Source of the DNA: Planctomycetota bacterium
Lineage (GTDB): Bacteria > Planctomycetota > Planctomycetia > Pirellulales > Pirellulaceae
NCBI GenBank assembly: GCA_024274855.1
Contig: JAJSAJ010000805.1
Span: 1-31,486 of the forward strand
Length of the DNA: 31,486 bases
Direction of reading: 5' to 3'
The position numbers and the translations under genes were made by a program. The notes beneath the pieces were generated by a model. The model worked only from the letters and a program-made list of their open reading frames with translations, made no database searches and was not told the origin of the DNA. Positions 1 to 7,622 of this stretch are shown piece by piece (positions within the stretch are counted from its first letter, which is position 1; every line of letters starts with the position of its first letter).

Positions 1-170
1 CATTTGTCATTTGTCAACTGTCACTGGAAGGAGTATGGCCCCGCTGCGCTGCCTCTCTCGATGATCAATGAATAATGTCAAATGACTAATGATAAATCGG
101 GCGTGTGGAAAATCGGGGAAAACTCCGGTGCTAACGTGACGGCAGACGAAAACCCCGTGAACGACGACCA
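1..170 (+). repeat. Dispersed module, copy 1 (7-bp repeat plus conserved block)
   Basis: This stretch matches the reverse complement of 14550-14737 closely by eye, with few indels. It begins inside a 7-bp tandem run (CATTTGT type, cut by the window edge). A conserved block follows that includes GCTGCCTCTCTCGATGAT and AAATCGGGCGTGTGG. Similarity fades after about position 170, just before the ribosome binding site of the reductase gene at 200. A 42-codon frame (82-210, starting MTNDKSGVW) runs through the block and overlaps the start of that gene by 11 bases. The corresponding frame is also open in copy 2. It has no visible ribosome binding site, so I do not call it a gene. Confidence 0.75.
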
Positions 171-199
171 TTTTCCTTTATTGCCACTAGGAGATCATC

Positions 200-1309
200 A
201 TGGACGGTAAACACGTATCTCGACGAGAGTTTGTTCGCACGGGCGTTGCGGCTACGGCTGCTGCATCGATCGGTTTTTCGGTCTCCAGTACGTTCGGCAT
301 GACCAAAATCCAGCCGGAAGTGAAGAAGACCCGAAGCTTCAATCCCAACATGGAGTATCGACGGCTAGGAAAGACTCGTCTATGGCTTTCGGCAGTTTGT
401 CTTGGTGGTCACTGGAAACGAATTGATAAGGTGATTGGCGCGAAAGCCAAGATCAATCCGTACGAAGGTCCGACCAGCAAAGACGATTTGAGCGCGTTCC
501 AAGAGAACCGTCGAGAAGTGGTCGATCATTGCATTGAGGCCGGAATCAACTGCATCGATTTTGCTGGAAACGCTGAGCCTGAGACGTACAGTCGAGTTCT
601 TCGGGGCCGCCGGGACAGCATGTATTTGTGCTATTCCCACCCCGCGAGCGAATTGCGTGTCGAACAGAACCGCAACGCCAAACGCTTGGTGGAATTGTTC
701 GAAGCGGGACTAAAACGATGCAACCTCGAGTACGTTGACGTGTGGCGTTTGATGGCGTTAGAGCGGGGTGGACGCCACAGCCAGGCGGATGTTGATGCGA
801 TGATCGAGGCGCTTGCGACCGCTAAAAAGAAAGGACTCTGCCGGCATACCGGGTTTTCGACTCACGATCGACGCTGGGCAAAGAAGTTGATCGAAAAGTA
901 TCCGAACGAAATCGAAATGCTCTGTACGCCGTACACGGCAGATTCAAGAGAGCTTCCCGAAGACAGTATTTTCGATTCAATTCGGAAGTACGATGTGGGT
1001 GTCCTGGGGATCAAGCCTTTTGCCAGCAATGCATTGTTCCTGGGTGACGGTTCGCCGAATAGTCCGCATGTCGAGGAAGATGATCGGCGCGCTCGTATGG
1101 CCATTCGCTATATTCTCAATAATCCTGCGATCACAGCACCTATTCCGGGCTTGATCAGCACGCGTCAGATTGACAATGTCGTGCGTGCAATTCGGGAGCG
1201 ACGCCGATTGGACGCGCGTGAGCATGCCGAGTTACAGCGGATCGGCAGCGAAATGTGGGCTCGTTTGCCCGCAGATTATCAGTGGTTAAAAGAGTGGAAA
1301 TATGTGTAA
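200..1309 (+). CDS. Tat-exported aldo/keto reductase-like protein, catalytic tetrad degenerate
   Basis: The 369-aa product starts with a twin-arginine signal (SRREFV, R8-R9) followed by an Ala/Gly-rich stretch, so it is probably exported folded. The body from about residue 51 reads as an aldo/keto reductase TIM barrel: MEYRRLGKTRLWLSAVCLGG, then CIEAGINCIDFAG, LKRCNLEYVDVW, and a C-terminal segment with PAITAPIPGL. Family catalysis normally uses Asp, Tyr, Lys and His. Asp120 is present, but the Tyr position (D-x-A-x-x-Y) is Ala125. The Lys strand reads MYLCYSHP, and the His after the YVD strand is replaced (VWRLMALE). It may therefore bind a ligand or cofactor without the classical reduction. 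AGGAG lies about 6 bases before the ATG. The next gene on the same strand, a tetrahaem cytochrome, lies 73 bases downstream, so a shared redox role is possible but unproven. Confidence 0.82.
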   Translation: MDGKHVSRREFVRTGVAATAAASIGFSVSSTFGMTKIQPEVKKTRSFNPNMEYRRLGKTRLWLSAVCLGGHWKRIDKVIGAKAKINPYEGPTSKDDLSAFQENRREVVDHCIEAGINCIDFAGNAEPETYSRVLRGRRDSMYLCYSHPASELRVEQNRNAKRLVELFEAGLKRCNLEYVDVWRLMALERGGRHSQADVDAMIEALATAKKKGLCRHTGFSTHDRRWAKKLIEKYPNEIEMLCTPYTADSRELPEDSIFDSIRKYDVGVLGIKPFASNALFLGDGSPNSPHVEEDDRRARMAIRYILNNPAITAPIPGLISTRQIDNVVRAIRERRRLDAREHAELQRIGSEMWARLPADYQWLKEWKYV

Positions 1310-1382
1310 TTTTCCGGGACGCACACACTCGTAACGGCTACCGGTCATTTTCGTTTGCCCAAGCAATTGCTGATCCATCATT

Positions 1383-2018
1383 ATGCACGATCGAATCCGA
1401 AACTCCCCACTGCTTGCACTGTTGATCACCATGGGACTGATCACTGCAGTGGCACCGCGCGGGCGTTCTGCCGCCCCGCCGAAACAGTTCGAGGCTCCGA
1501 AAGAAAATGGCAAGCTAGCCGTACGATCACCAACGAAGGGTGGGATAACGGTTGTTCCATCCAACTGGAGAGCGAATATTAATCAATGGCGGAATGAAGG
1601 GCAGGGCGATCCAGCGGATAACTCGTACTGCATCGTATGTCACGTCAATTACAAGAGAGAGCGTCTGGTGACCGTGCACAAACCGGCAGGTGTCGGTTGT
1701 GAAACGTGTCACGGGATTTCAGACAAACATAGCGAGGACGAAGATAATCTGGTTCCGCCTGATGTGATGTTCTCAAAGAGGCGCGTTGCTCCGTTTTGCA
1801 TGCAGTGTCACGAGAAGAGCGAGCTGATTTCGGAAAACGATGACCACAAGAAACTCTTCGAAACGACATACCGCCCGGGAGGAAAATCATGTACCGACTG
1901 CCATTCCATGCGCCACTCGCTCAAGACACGCACTCGGCGATGGAATAAGGAGACTCGAGAGTTGCAGTCGTATGACGGTGTTCGAATGATGCAACAACGG
2001 GATGCCGGCAAGAAATGA
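1383..2018 (+). CDS. Secreted tetrahaem cytochrome c
   Basis: This is a 211-aa protein. The N-terminus MHDRIRNSPLLALLITMGL followed by Ala/Pro-rich sequence is a Sec signal peptide, so haem attachment would be periplasmic. Four CxxCH haem c sites are visible: CIVCH (C83), CETCH (C106), CMQCH (C139) and CTDCH (C170), the last in the context GGKSCTDCHSMRH. The spacing and the short lysine-rich C-terminus resemble small multihaem electron carriers (cytochrome c554/NrfB-like). I cannot assign a specific family. No strong ribosome binding site precedes the ATG, but the signal peptide begins exactly there. It follows the exported reductase-like gene on the same strand. A second multihaem cytochrome is encoded at 22096, so the organism invests in extracytoplasmic electron transfer. 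Confidence 0.88.
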   Translation: MHDRIRNSPLLALLITMGLITAVAPRGRSAAPPKQFEAPKENGKLAVRSPTKGGITVVPSNWRANINQWRNEGQGDPADNSYCIVCHVNYKRERLVTVHKPAGVGCETCHGISDKHSEDEDNLVPPDVMFSKRRVAPFCMQCHEKSELISENDDHKKLFETTYRPGGKSCTDCHSMRHSLKTRTRRWNKETRELQSYDGVRMMQQRDAGKK

Positions 2019-2036
2019 GTCGATTGATCTGGTTCG

Positions 2037-2195
2037 TGCCGGCGAATCAATAGTTGTTGCGTTTACTGGGGGACGATGCGTCGGTCCCGGTCCCCGACGG
2101 GCTTGTCCCGTGAGAACCAAAGTCTCTTAAGCTACAGGGCAGCCGAGCGATCCTTCTTTAGCTGCGAGACTGATTCACCCATGGGCGAGCCCATG
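2037..2195 (+). repeat. Palindromic element copy R1 (head-to-head hairpin units, 3' end lost)
   Basis: This element opens with AATCAATAGTTGTTGCGTTT and ACTGGGGG, the same start as the copies near 8660, 16480 (reverse strand) and 18085. It holds one hairpin unit in A orientation (GACGGGCTTGTCCCGTGAG, followed by AAAGTCTCTTAAGCTA). One unit in B orientation follows (TTAGCTGCGAGACTGATTC, then CCCATGGGCGAGCCCATG). After the second hairpin arm the sequence departs from the other copies, so the right end is missing. Confidence 0.8.
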
Positions 2196-2226
2196 TTGGA
2201 ATTGATAAAAGACTGGCTCTCTCCGG

Positions 2227-2490
2227 CTATTCTGGTTGAATGACCGCCAGCGATTTCATGTAGAAAGCGTGTTCTTTTGTCAGGTCGTGTTTCTTGCAAA
2301 GGCGATCAATTGCTGGAAGCGGCGGATTGGGGTCGCGCCGGTTGCATGGCAGAGTTTGGCCAGACAGTGAGGGCAGAGTACCATCGTGCGGCGGTCCGAC
2401 TTCTCGCGATGATTTGAACCACACATATTGCATTCGTACATTCTGCAGTGGCTCATGGAGAACATGTGTTTGGGTAACACGGTTTCAATA
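2227..2490 (-). pseudogene. Archaemetzincin (peptidase M54) remnant, C-terminal part, frameshifted
   Basis: Reading the minus strand from about 2490 gives HMFSMSHCRMYECNM, about 16 residues, then LCPHCLAKL and ATGATPIRRFQQLIAF. This matches the archaemetzincin signature in which a zinc site is followed by HC, four residues, C-x-M, a spacer and CPxCxxKL. Upstream, the HExxH zinc helix is not intact (IETVLPKHMF), and the N-terminal two thirds of the protein are absent because another gene starts at 2571. Near 2298-2300 a one-base loss in a T run of the coding strand shifts the frame. The expected tail (CKKHDLTKEHAFYMKSLAVI) continues in another frame to a TAG at 2227. The family is recognised from motif memory only. 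I call it a dead fragment. Confidence 0.66.
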
Positions 2491-2570
2491 TTCGCGACGT
2501 TGCCGTTGCGTTTGTGACATCGCTGGAAGATACATTTGTGATACGTGCATAACAGCAGGAGAATAGACCG

Positions 2571-4517
2571 ATGAGAATCGTCTTGATTGTGTTGATCGCG
2601 GCTAGTACCGTTGGCGCGGTCACATCGTCGTCCGGCCAGGAGAAGAGTGCTGTGGCTGGCCAACATCCATCGGGCGAGCAGTTGCAACAGTGGCTCCGTC
2701 AATACCCCAAGGCCGACACCAACGGCGACGGCACGCTGACCGTGCAGGAGGCCGACGCGTTTCGGCAGAAGTTGCAGCGTCGCGAGAAATCGAAGCGGCT
2801 CGCCAAACCGAGCCAGTTCGGGTTTCGGACCGAGTTTACTTTTGCCACGATGTCCGACGGCGTAAAGATCGCATTGGCGATCGGCTATCCTCGTGACTTT
2901 GATCCCACCGACACGAGTCACAAATGGCCCGCGATGCTCAATGTGATGGGCTACCCAGGCTCGACCGTGCCCGACGCGCCGGGCGGATATGGCGATCGGT
3001 ATGTCACGGTTCGGGCTTCGTTGCGCGGAGCCGGCGCGTCCGGAGGCGTGATTCGCGCGATCAGCCGTCGTAATGGGATGGATGGCTATGAGATTATCGA
3101 AAACTGGATTGTCAACCAGCCATGGTCAAACGGCAAAGTAGCCCTGCATGGCCACTCTTGGGGCGGTTTGTCCGGACTGATGATCGCGGCCACGAACCCA
3201 CCGCATTTGAAGGCCGTTGCCATCTCCGGCCTTTTGGATGATACCTATCGTGACATTGGGCGAATCGGTGGGATCCGAAACGCAGGATTTCCCGTCGACT
3301 GGACGGCAAGCCTTTACGAACCGACCGGGCCGTTCGGATCTGGTGCGGCCGCGATGCAGGCCCGTGGCTTGTCACAGGACACCTATCTGCAAATCGTTGC
3401 CTCACGACCGAAGATCGATTACACCGAGTCGCTGCTTTGGAAGTTGTTGGCATCTGACCAGGAACCTGCCGAAGCCAAGGCGGCCTCGCCGGGCACATTT
3501 GCCGCTGGAATTCGAGCCCCTATCCACATCATGCATGCCTATCAAGACGAGCAGACCGGTCCGAGTGGCTTGTGGCTTTGGACGTACATTCCGGACGACG
3601 TGCCCAAGCGTCTGGTGTTGACCAATGGAAACCACGGGACTGTGAACCGATTCAGCAGGGAGCGTCTTGAGTGGTTGAACTTCTGGACGCTCGGCGAAGG
3701 ACATGTTGGGGCCGACGATTTCGCGGATATTGACCATCGTGTACAGATCTACTTTGAGACGCCAATATCTGGCGCCATTAACAAGCCGTTGCTGGCGTCT
3801 GATTTTCCTCTGCCACAAACGGAGTGGACACGATACTATTTCCATGCCAATCATGAACTATCGACCTCAGTGCCGGAACAGAAAGACGCCGAGCGACCGT
3901 CTAGCGATACCTACAAGGTCGCCCCGACAGCGACGTTCGATCCGCGTCATGGTCTGTATTATCTTAAGGACTTCGAACAGCCGACTGCCCTGTGTGGGCC
4001 GATTTGCGTGACGTTGTGGGCGAGCTGCAGCACGATTGACACGGACTTCTACGTGGCAATCGCCGATGTGGACGCCGAAGAACGAATCCAGTTTCTGCAG
4101 CGTGGTTTGCTGCGAGGCTCGCACCGAGCGTTGGATAAAAAACAGTCGATGTGGATTACGCATGACAAACAACAGGCACTTGTTCGGCCACGGCACACAC
4201 ACCGTGATCCGGAACCAATCGAACCCAACAAGCCGACCCGATTCGACATCGAGATCTATCCAGTCGGGCACGTGTTTCGCGCCGGTCATCGACTGGCAAT
4301 CTGGATCGGCCAACCACCGGTGACCGATCCGGTCGGTCGCGATCGGGAGGGCCGAGGTAGGTACATCTACGAATCGTTACCGCCTGGCAGCCAAGTGAAG
4401 GTTCTGCGATCGGCCGACTATCCGTCGAGCGTGTTGCTGCCGATATTGCCCAAGTTGCCGCCCGTGTCAAGCGTCCCGCCGCAACTTGGTCGTCAGGTGG
4501 GAGTCTTTGCCGAATAG
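2571..4517 (+). CDS. Secreted CocE/NonD-type alpha/beta hydrolase (X-Pro dipeptidyl-peptidase-like, S15)
   Basis: The 648-aa product starts with a signal peptide (MRIVLIVLIAASTVGAV). A single EF-hand loop follows (DTNGDGTLTVQE, residues 49-60), presumably binding calcium. The S15/CocE alpha/beta hydrolase domain then begins with TEFTFATMSDGVKIA. The nucleophile elbow is GHSWGG with Ser196, preceded by the family's typical VRASLRGAGASGG. Asp326 (HAYQDEQTG) and His355 (NGNHG) are good candidates for the rest of the triad. The C-terminal half (GPICVTLWAS, DTDFYVAIADVD, FRAGHRLAIWIG) is the jelly-roll domain of this family. The substrate could be a peptide or an ester and cannot be decided here. 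The ATG follows GGAGAATAGACCG with good spacing. The inverted repeat about 115 bases downstream may end transcription. Confidence 0.87.
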   Translation: MRIVLIVLIAASTVGAVTSSSGQEKSAVAGQHPSGEQLQQWLRQYPKADTNGDGTLTVQEADAFRQKLQRREKSKRLAKPSQFGFRTEFTFATMSDGVKIALAIGYPRDFDPTDTSHKWPAMLNVMGYPGSTVPDAPGGYGDRYVTVRASLRGAGASGGVIRAISRRNGMDGYEIIENWIVNQPWSNGKVALHGHSWGGLSGLMIAATNPPHLKAVAISGLLDDTYRDIGRIGGIRNAGFPVDWTASLYEPTGPFGSGAAAMQARGLSQDTYLQIVASRPKIDYTESLLWKLLASDQEPAEAKAASPGTFAAGIRAPIHIMHAYQDEQTGPSGLWLWTYIPDDVPKRLVLTNGNHGTVNRFSRERLEWLNFWTLGEGHVGADDFADIDHRVQIYFETPISGAINKPLLASDFPLPQTEWTRYYFHANHELSTSVPEQKDAERPSSDTYKVAPTATFDPRHGLYYLKDFEQPTALCGPICVTLWASCSTIDTDFYVAIADVDAEERIQFLQRGLLRGSHRALDKKQSMWITHDKQQALVRPRHTHRDPEPIEPNKPTRFDIEIYPVGHVFRAGHRLAIWIGQPPVTDPVGRDREGRGRYIYESLPPGSQVKVLRSADYPSSVLLPILPKLPPVSSVPPQLGRQVGVFAE

Positions 4518-4630
4518 ATCGCTCGCGTGACCGCAGTGGCCTTTGTCGTCGGTTGCCTCGTTCAGGTTGTTTCCTCATTTCGGACTCTGGCACTGCGAGG
4601 CCGTCTGAATTACTAGGCTTTGTCTCAAAA

Positions 4631-4703
4631 CGGGAGGGCGAGGCTCCTGCCGAGCCGTTCTGGCCAACAAAACAAGAGGCTCAGCAGGAGCTTCGCCCTC
4701 CCG
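4631..4703. repeat. Long inverted repeat, possible transcription end of the S15 gene
   Basis: The arms 4631-4656 and 4678-4703 are complementary over 26 bases with two mismatches (GGGAGGGCGAGGCTCC against GGAGCTTCGCCCTCCC). The loop is about 21 bases. There is no T run after the right arm, so it is not a textbook intrinsic terminator. I recall this motif as frequent between planctomycete genes, which would make it a REP-like dispersed palindrome. It sits between two convergent transcription units and could serve both strands. Confidence 0.8.
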
Positions 4704-4826
4704 GAAACACGGAGTCAGTTGTGGCAGGGTCGTCTATGGGCTAGACTTCCGTTTTGAACCGAGTGCCAAGAAATGATTCCGCACGATCCGTGCCTGCTCG
4801 TATTTGTTTACGGTAACGCTGCTGCG

Positions 4827-5732
4827 CTACTTCACGGCAAGAATACCGTTTCCGGTTTTCCTCCTCGGGTTGAGCTGGGCACGCAGGAAGTCGCGGTTGG
4901 CGTACCAGATGCAATTCCGCCCCACGCTGCCGCGACCGCCGATTGCCGCGACCAGCATCGAACCATCCGGTGAAAAGCAGACATTGTGTACTCGACCTTC
5001 GGACTGAGCAAAGGTCAAAAGGTGCCGTGCCGTGGCCACATGCCACAACCGGACCGTGCCGTCATTGCTGCCACTGGCCAGTGTCTTGCCGTCTGGCGAA
5101 AAGGCGACTGACCTGACATCGCCCCGGTGTCCGACAAGCGAAGCACGAAGGTGACCGGTGGCAGTGTCCCAGAGCTTGACTGTTCGGTCCCGAGAACAGC
5201 TTGCCAGGATCTTGCCATTGGGTGAGTAGACCAATCCGACAATCGAGCCGCTATGCGCGTCCAAGATGCTATCCACTTTGCCGCTCTGAGTGGACAGATG
5301 AAGTATCTGGCCGGCCGTTGTTCCGATCGAGAGCCTCTTCCCATCAACGGTGAAGGCGAGCGCGAATACCCATTGTTTCACTTCGAGTTTGCGGACTTGT
5401 CGGCCAGTCGTTACATCCCAAAGGATGACGGCTCCGGCGTTTTCGTCTCCTGTCGCGACCCATTTTCCATCGGACGAAATGGCAATAGCACGACACGGGC
5501 TGTTGTGCGTTGCCAGCTCACGGATCTTCTCACCTGTTATCGGATTCCAGATGGCACTCGTTCCGTCTCGATAGCCCAATGCCAAGGCTTGTCGGTCAGG
5601 AGTGGCGGCGATGCACTCGGTGGGGACACCACAAGCACCGATTACGCGATTCAGGCCGGGTTGCGAGGGGGTCCAGATCATCACACCATCAAGACCGTTT
5701 TCAACTGCGACGATCTGGTTATTAGGCAACAC
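4827..5732 (-). CDS. WD40 beta-propeller segment, second propeller of the broken kinase
   Basis: These 301 residues contain six to seven WD40 repeats, for example HSGSIVGLVYSPNGKILASC with RTVKLWDT, and GDVRSVAFSPDGKTLASGS with GTVRLWHV. The last blade ends near the C-terminus. The segment is in the same reading frame as the kinase/WD40 segment upstream. The two are separated only by a TAA at 5783-5781 and 16 sense codons that also read like propeller sequence (ECQTGPSFDQ, VSQQIVLP). The possible start is a GTG with no clear ribosome binding site. With the preceding seven repeats the intact protein would have had about 14, that is, two seven-bladed propellers. It is most likely the C-terminal part of the pseudogene. 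Expression as a separate small propeller protein cannot be excluded. Confidence 0.6.
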   Translation of the reverse strand: MLPNNQIVAVENGLDGVMIWTPSQPGLNRVIGACGVPTECIAATPDRQALALGYRDGTSAIWNPITGEKIRELATHNSPCRAIAISSDGKWVATGDENAGAVILWDVTTGRQVRKLEVKQWVFALAFTVDGKRLSIGTTAGQILHLSTQSGKVDSILDAHSGSIVGLVYSPNGKILASCSRDRTVKLWDTATGHLRASLVGHRGDVRSVAFSPDGKTLASGSNDGTVRLWHVATARHLLTFAQSEGRVHNVCFSPDGSMLVAAIGGRGSVGRNCIWYANRDFLRAQLNPRRKTGNGILAVK

Positions 5733-5780
5733 GATTTGTTGGGAAACGAGTTGATCAAATGAAGGACCGGTTTGGCATTC

Positions 5781-7490
5781 TTACAAAGAGTAGGGATTCC
5801 AAAGACGCGCGGTGCGATCGGCTCCTGCACTTAACAGGTATTGCCCATCGGCCGAAAACTCGACTCCCCAGACTCGGCCCACATGCCCTCGAATCGCATT
5901 CTCTTCGTCACCAGTTCGAGCGTTCCACAATCGGATAAACCCGTCCTTGCCGCCGGATGCAAGGATGCGGTCACCCGGAGCGAAGGCCAGTCCATGAATC
6001 CAGGTGGCGTGCGCGTCGAACGAAAGCACTTTTCGGGGATTATCGACCTCCCAAATCTGGAGCCTTCCCCGTCCGCTGCCGGCGGCAAGACGTTTGCCAT
6101 CATGGGAAAAGCAGATCACACCGACTCGCTTATCGTGTGCTGTCCATGTCTCTTTCAACTGACCATCTTCTGGTTCCCAAAGTCGGACGGTGTGGTCGTC
6201 TCCGCCGGTGGCGATCAAATGCCCGGTGGGCGAGAAGGCGAGCGATTCGACGTTGCCTGTGTGGCCGACAAGACGGCTCGTCTCATTCCAGGTGTCCGTT
6301 TCCAGCAGGTGGACGGTATGGTCGCAGCCCCCGCATGCCAAGTGCGAATCATCCGGTGAAAAGGCGACCATGAATACATCCTTGTCCGAGCAGACTATTT
6401 CGTGCTTCGTCTTGTCGTTAGCCAAATCCCAAATGACGACCACTCCCCCATCACAGGCGGCGACCAGTAACCTGTTGTCGTGCGAAAAGGCAACTGAATT
6501 CACCTCGGTCTGCCCACTTGGCAAAGTGGCAATCACCTGACCGGTCGCAACATTCCACAACCGGACCAACCCATCACGACAGGCCGTTGCGATGGTCGAC
6601 TGATCCGGCGCGAACGTGGCACAATAGACGTCACCCGCATGTCCATCGAACAGCCGTAACTCCTGGTGGCAGAGCGTCCAAAGATAGTGCCATGAAAAGT
6701 CTCGCAGATCTTCGCGTCCGGGGTGCGGCTCGTACCTCGCAAGACGTTCGATGGCACAGTGCAAATCGGCGATCTTCCAAGCCTCAAAGCAGAGCGTCAT
6801 GTCCGCCACATAGAGATTTCGTCGGAGTCGCTGTTGATGTTGCTCGCTTATTCGTTGCTTTTCAATGGCAATCTCGCGTTGTTTGACTGCCTCGGTTCGC
6901 GCCCGACCAGTTACCACGACACTAATCGTCATGGCAATCACCAAGAACAGAAGGGCTGTACCGGCGACCGCGACAAGTCGAGCATTGCGCCGCACCCACT
7001 TGACGCACCGTTGGGGAACCGTTGGCCGTTTGGCATGGATCGGTTCGCTGTGCCGGAAACGTTTAAGGTCATCGGCCATGTCCTGAGCACTGTGATACCG
7101 GTTTTCAGGCTCGGTCGTCATTGCCGTCAGGACGATCGTCTCGAGATCCAACGGAACGGCTTTGTTCAAACGAGAGACCGGGCGGACATTGCCCGCGATA
7201 ATCTGCAACTGCAACGAATGGCGGTTGTCGGAATCAAAGGGTGGTCGCAACGTCAATAGCTCATAGAGAGTTGCTCCGAGCGAATAGATGTCGGTATGGA
7301 AATCGACCGGATGGCCCTTCTTGCCCGCTTGTTCGGGACTCATGTACCGCAAGGTACCAAGCAGATCGCCTGGTGCGGTCAGGTGGCTTTGTCCTCGAGT
7401 CATCGCGAGCCCGAAATCGGTGATCCACAAGTTCTGGAACGTGTCGATAATCAGATTCGAGGGTGTAATGTCACGGTGGACAACTCCCAT
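5781..7490 (-). CDS. Ser/Thr kinase C-lobe, TM segment and seven WD40 repeats (middle part of broken gene)
   Basis: This 569-codon segment begins inside the kinase catalytic loop (VVHRDITPSN), carries the DFG motif (ITDFGLAM) and the activation segment (GTLRYMSPEQ), and completes the C-lobe by about residue 150. A single membrane helix at 171-193 follows, then a charged, coiled-coil-like linker. After the conserved DFSWHYLWTLCHQE region come seven WD40 repeats, the last ending RTARLWNPYSL. The catalytic loop reads HRDIT, where Ser/Thr kinases have HRDxK, so the catalytic lysine is replaced by Thr (codon 7466-7464). The only ATG lies after the N-lobe and immediately before HRD. Translated alone, this segment could not form a kinase. 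Upstream sequence stays open in the same frame back to the TAG at 7625-7623. Confidence 0.62.
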   Translation of the reverse strand: MGVVHRDITPSNLIIDTFQNLWITDFGLAMTRGQSHLTAPGDLLGTLRYMSPEQAGKKGHPVDFHTDIYSLGATLYELLTLRPPFDSDNRHSLQLQIIAGNVRPVSRLNKAVPLDLETIVLTAMTTEPENRYHSAQDMADDLKRFRHSEPIHAKRPTVPQRCVKWVRRNARLVAVAGTALLFLVIAMTISVVVTGRARTEAVKQREIAIEKQRISEQHQQRLRRNLYVADMTLCFEAWKIADLHCAIERLARYEPHPGREDLRDFSWHYLWTLCHQELRLFDGHAGDVYCATFAPDQSTIATACRDGLVRLWNVATGQVIATLPSGQTEVNSVAFSHDNRLLVAACDGGVVVIWDLANDKTKHEIVCSDKDVFMVAFSPDDSHLACGGCDHTVHLLETDTWNETSRLVGHTGNVESLAFSPTGHLIATGGDDHTVRLWEPEDGQLKETWTAHDKRVGVICFSHDGKRLAAGSGRGRLQIWEVDNPRKVLSFDAHATWIHGLAFAPGDRILASGGKDGFIRLWNARTGDEENAIRGHVGRVWGVEFSADGQYLLSAGADRTARLWNPYSL

Positions 7491-7622
7491 CTCATGCGCA
7501 TGGGCAAGGGCCTCGCATGCCTGAACGCCCCATTCGGCAACGCGGCGGAAATATGCCGATGTCTGTTCCGCCTGGGAAACCGAACTGACGGCAAGTTCGA
7601 AATCCTCTTCAGTGAGGTTCGG

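Noticed and set aside
2294..2566. Plus-strand 90-codon frame rich in Cys and Arg
   Set aside because: It is antisense to the archaemetzincin remnant. Its Cys pattern is explained by the opposite strand, and no start signal is present.
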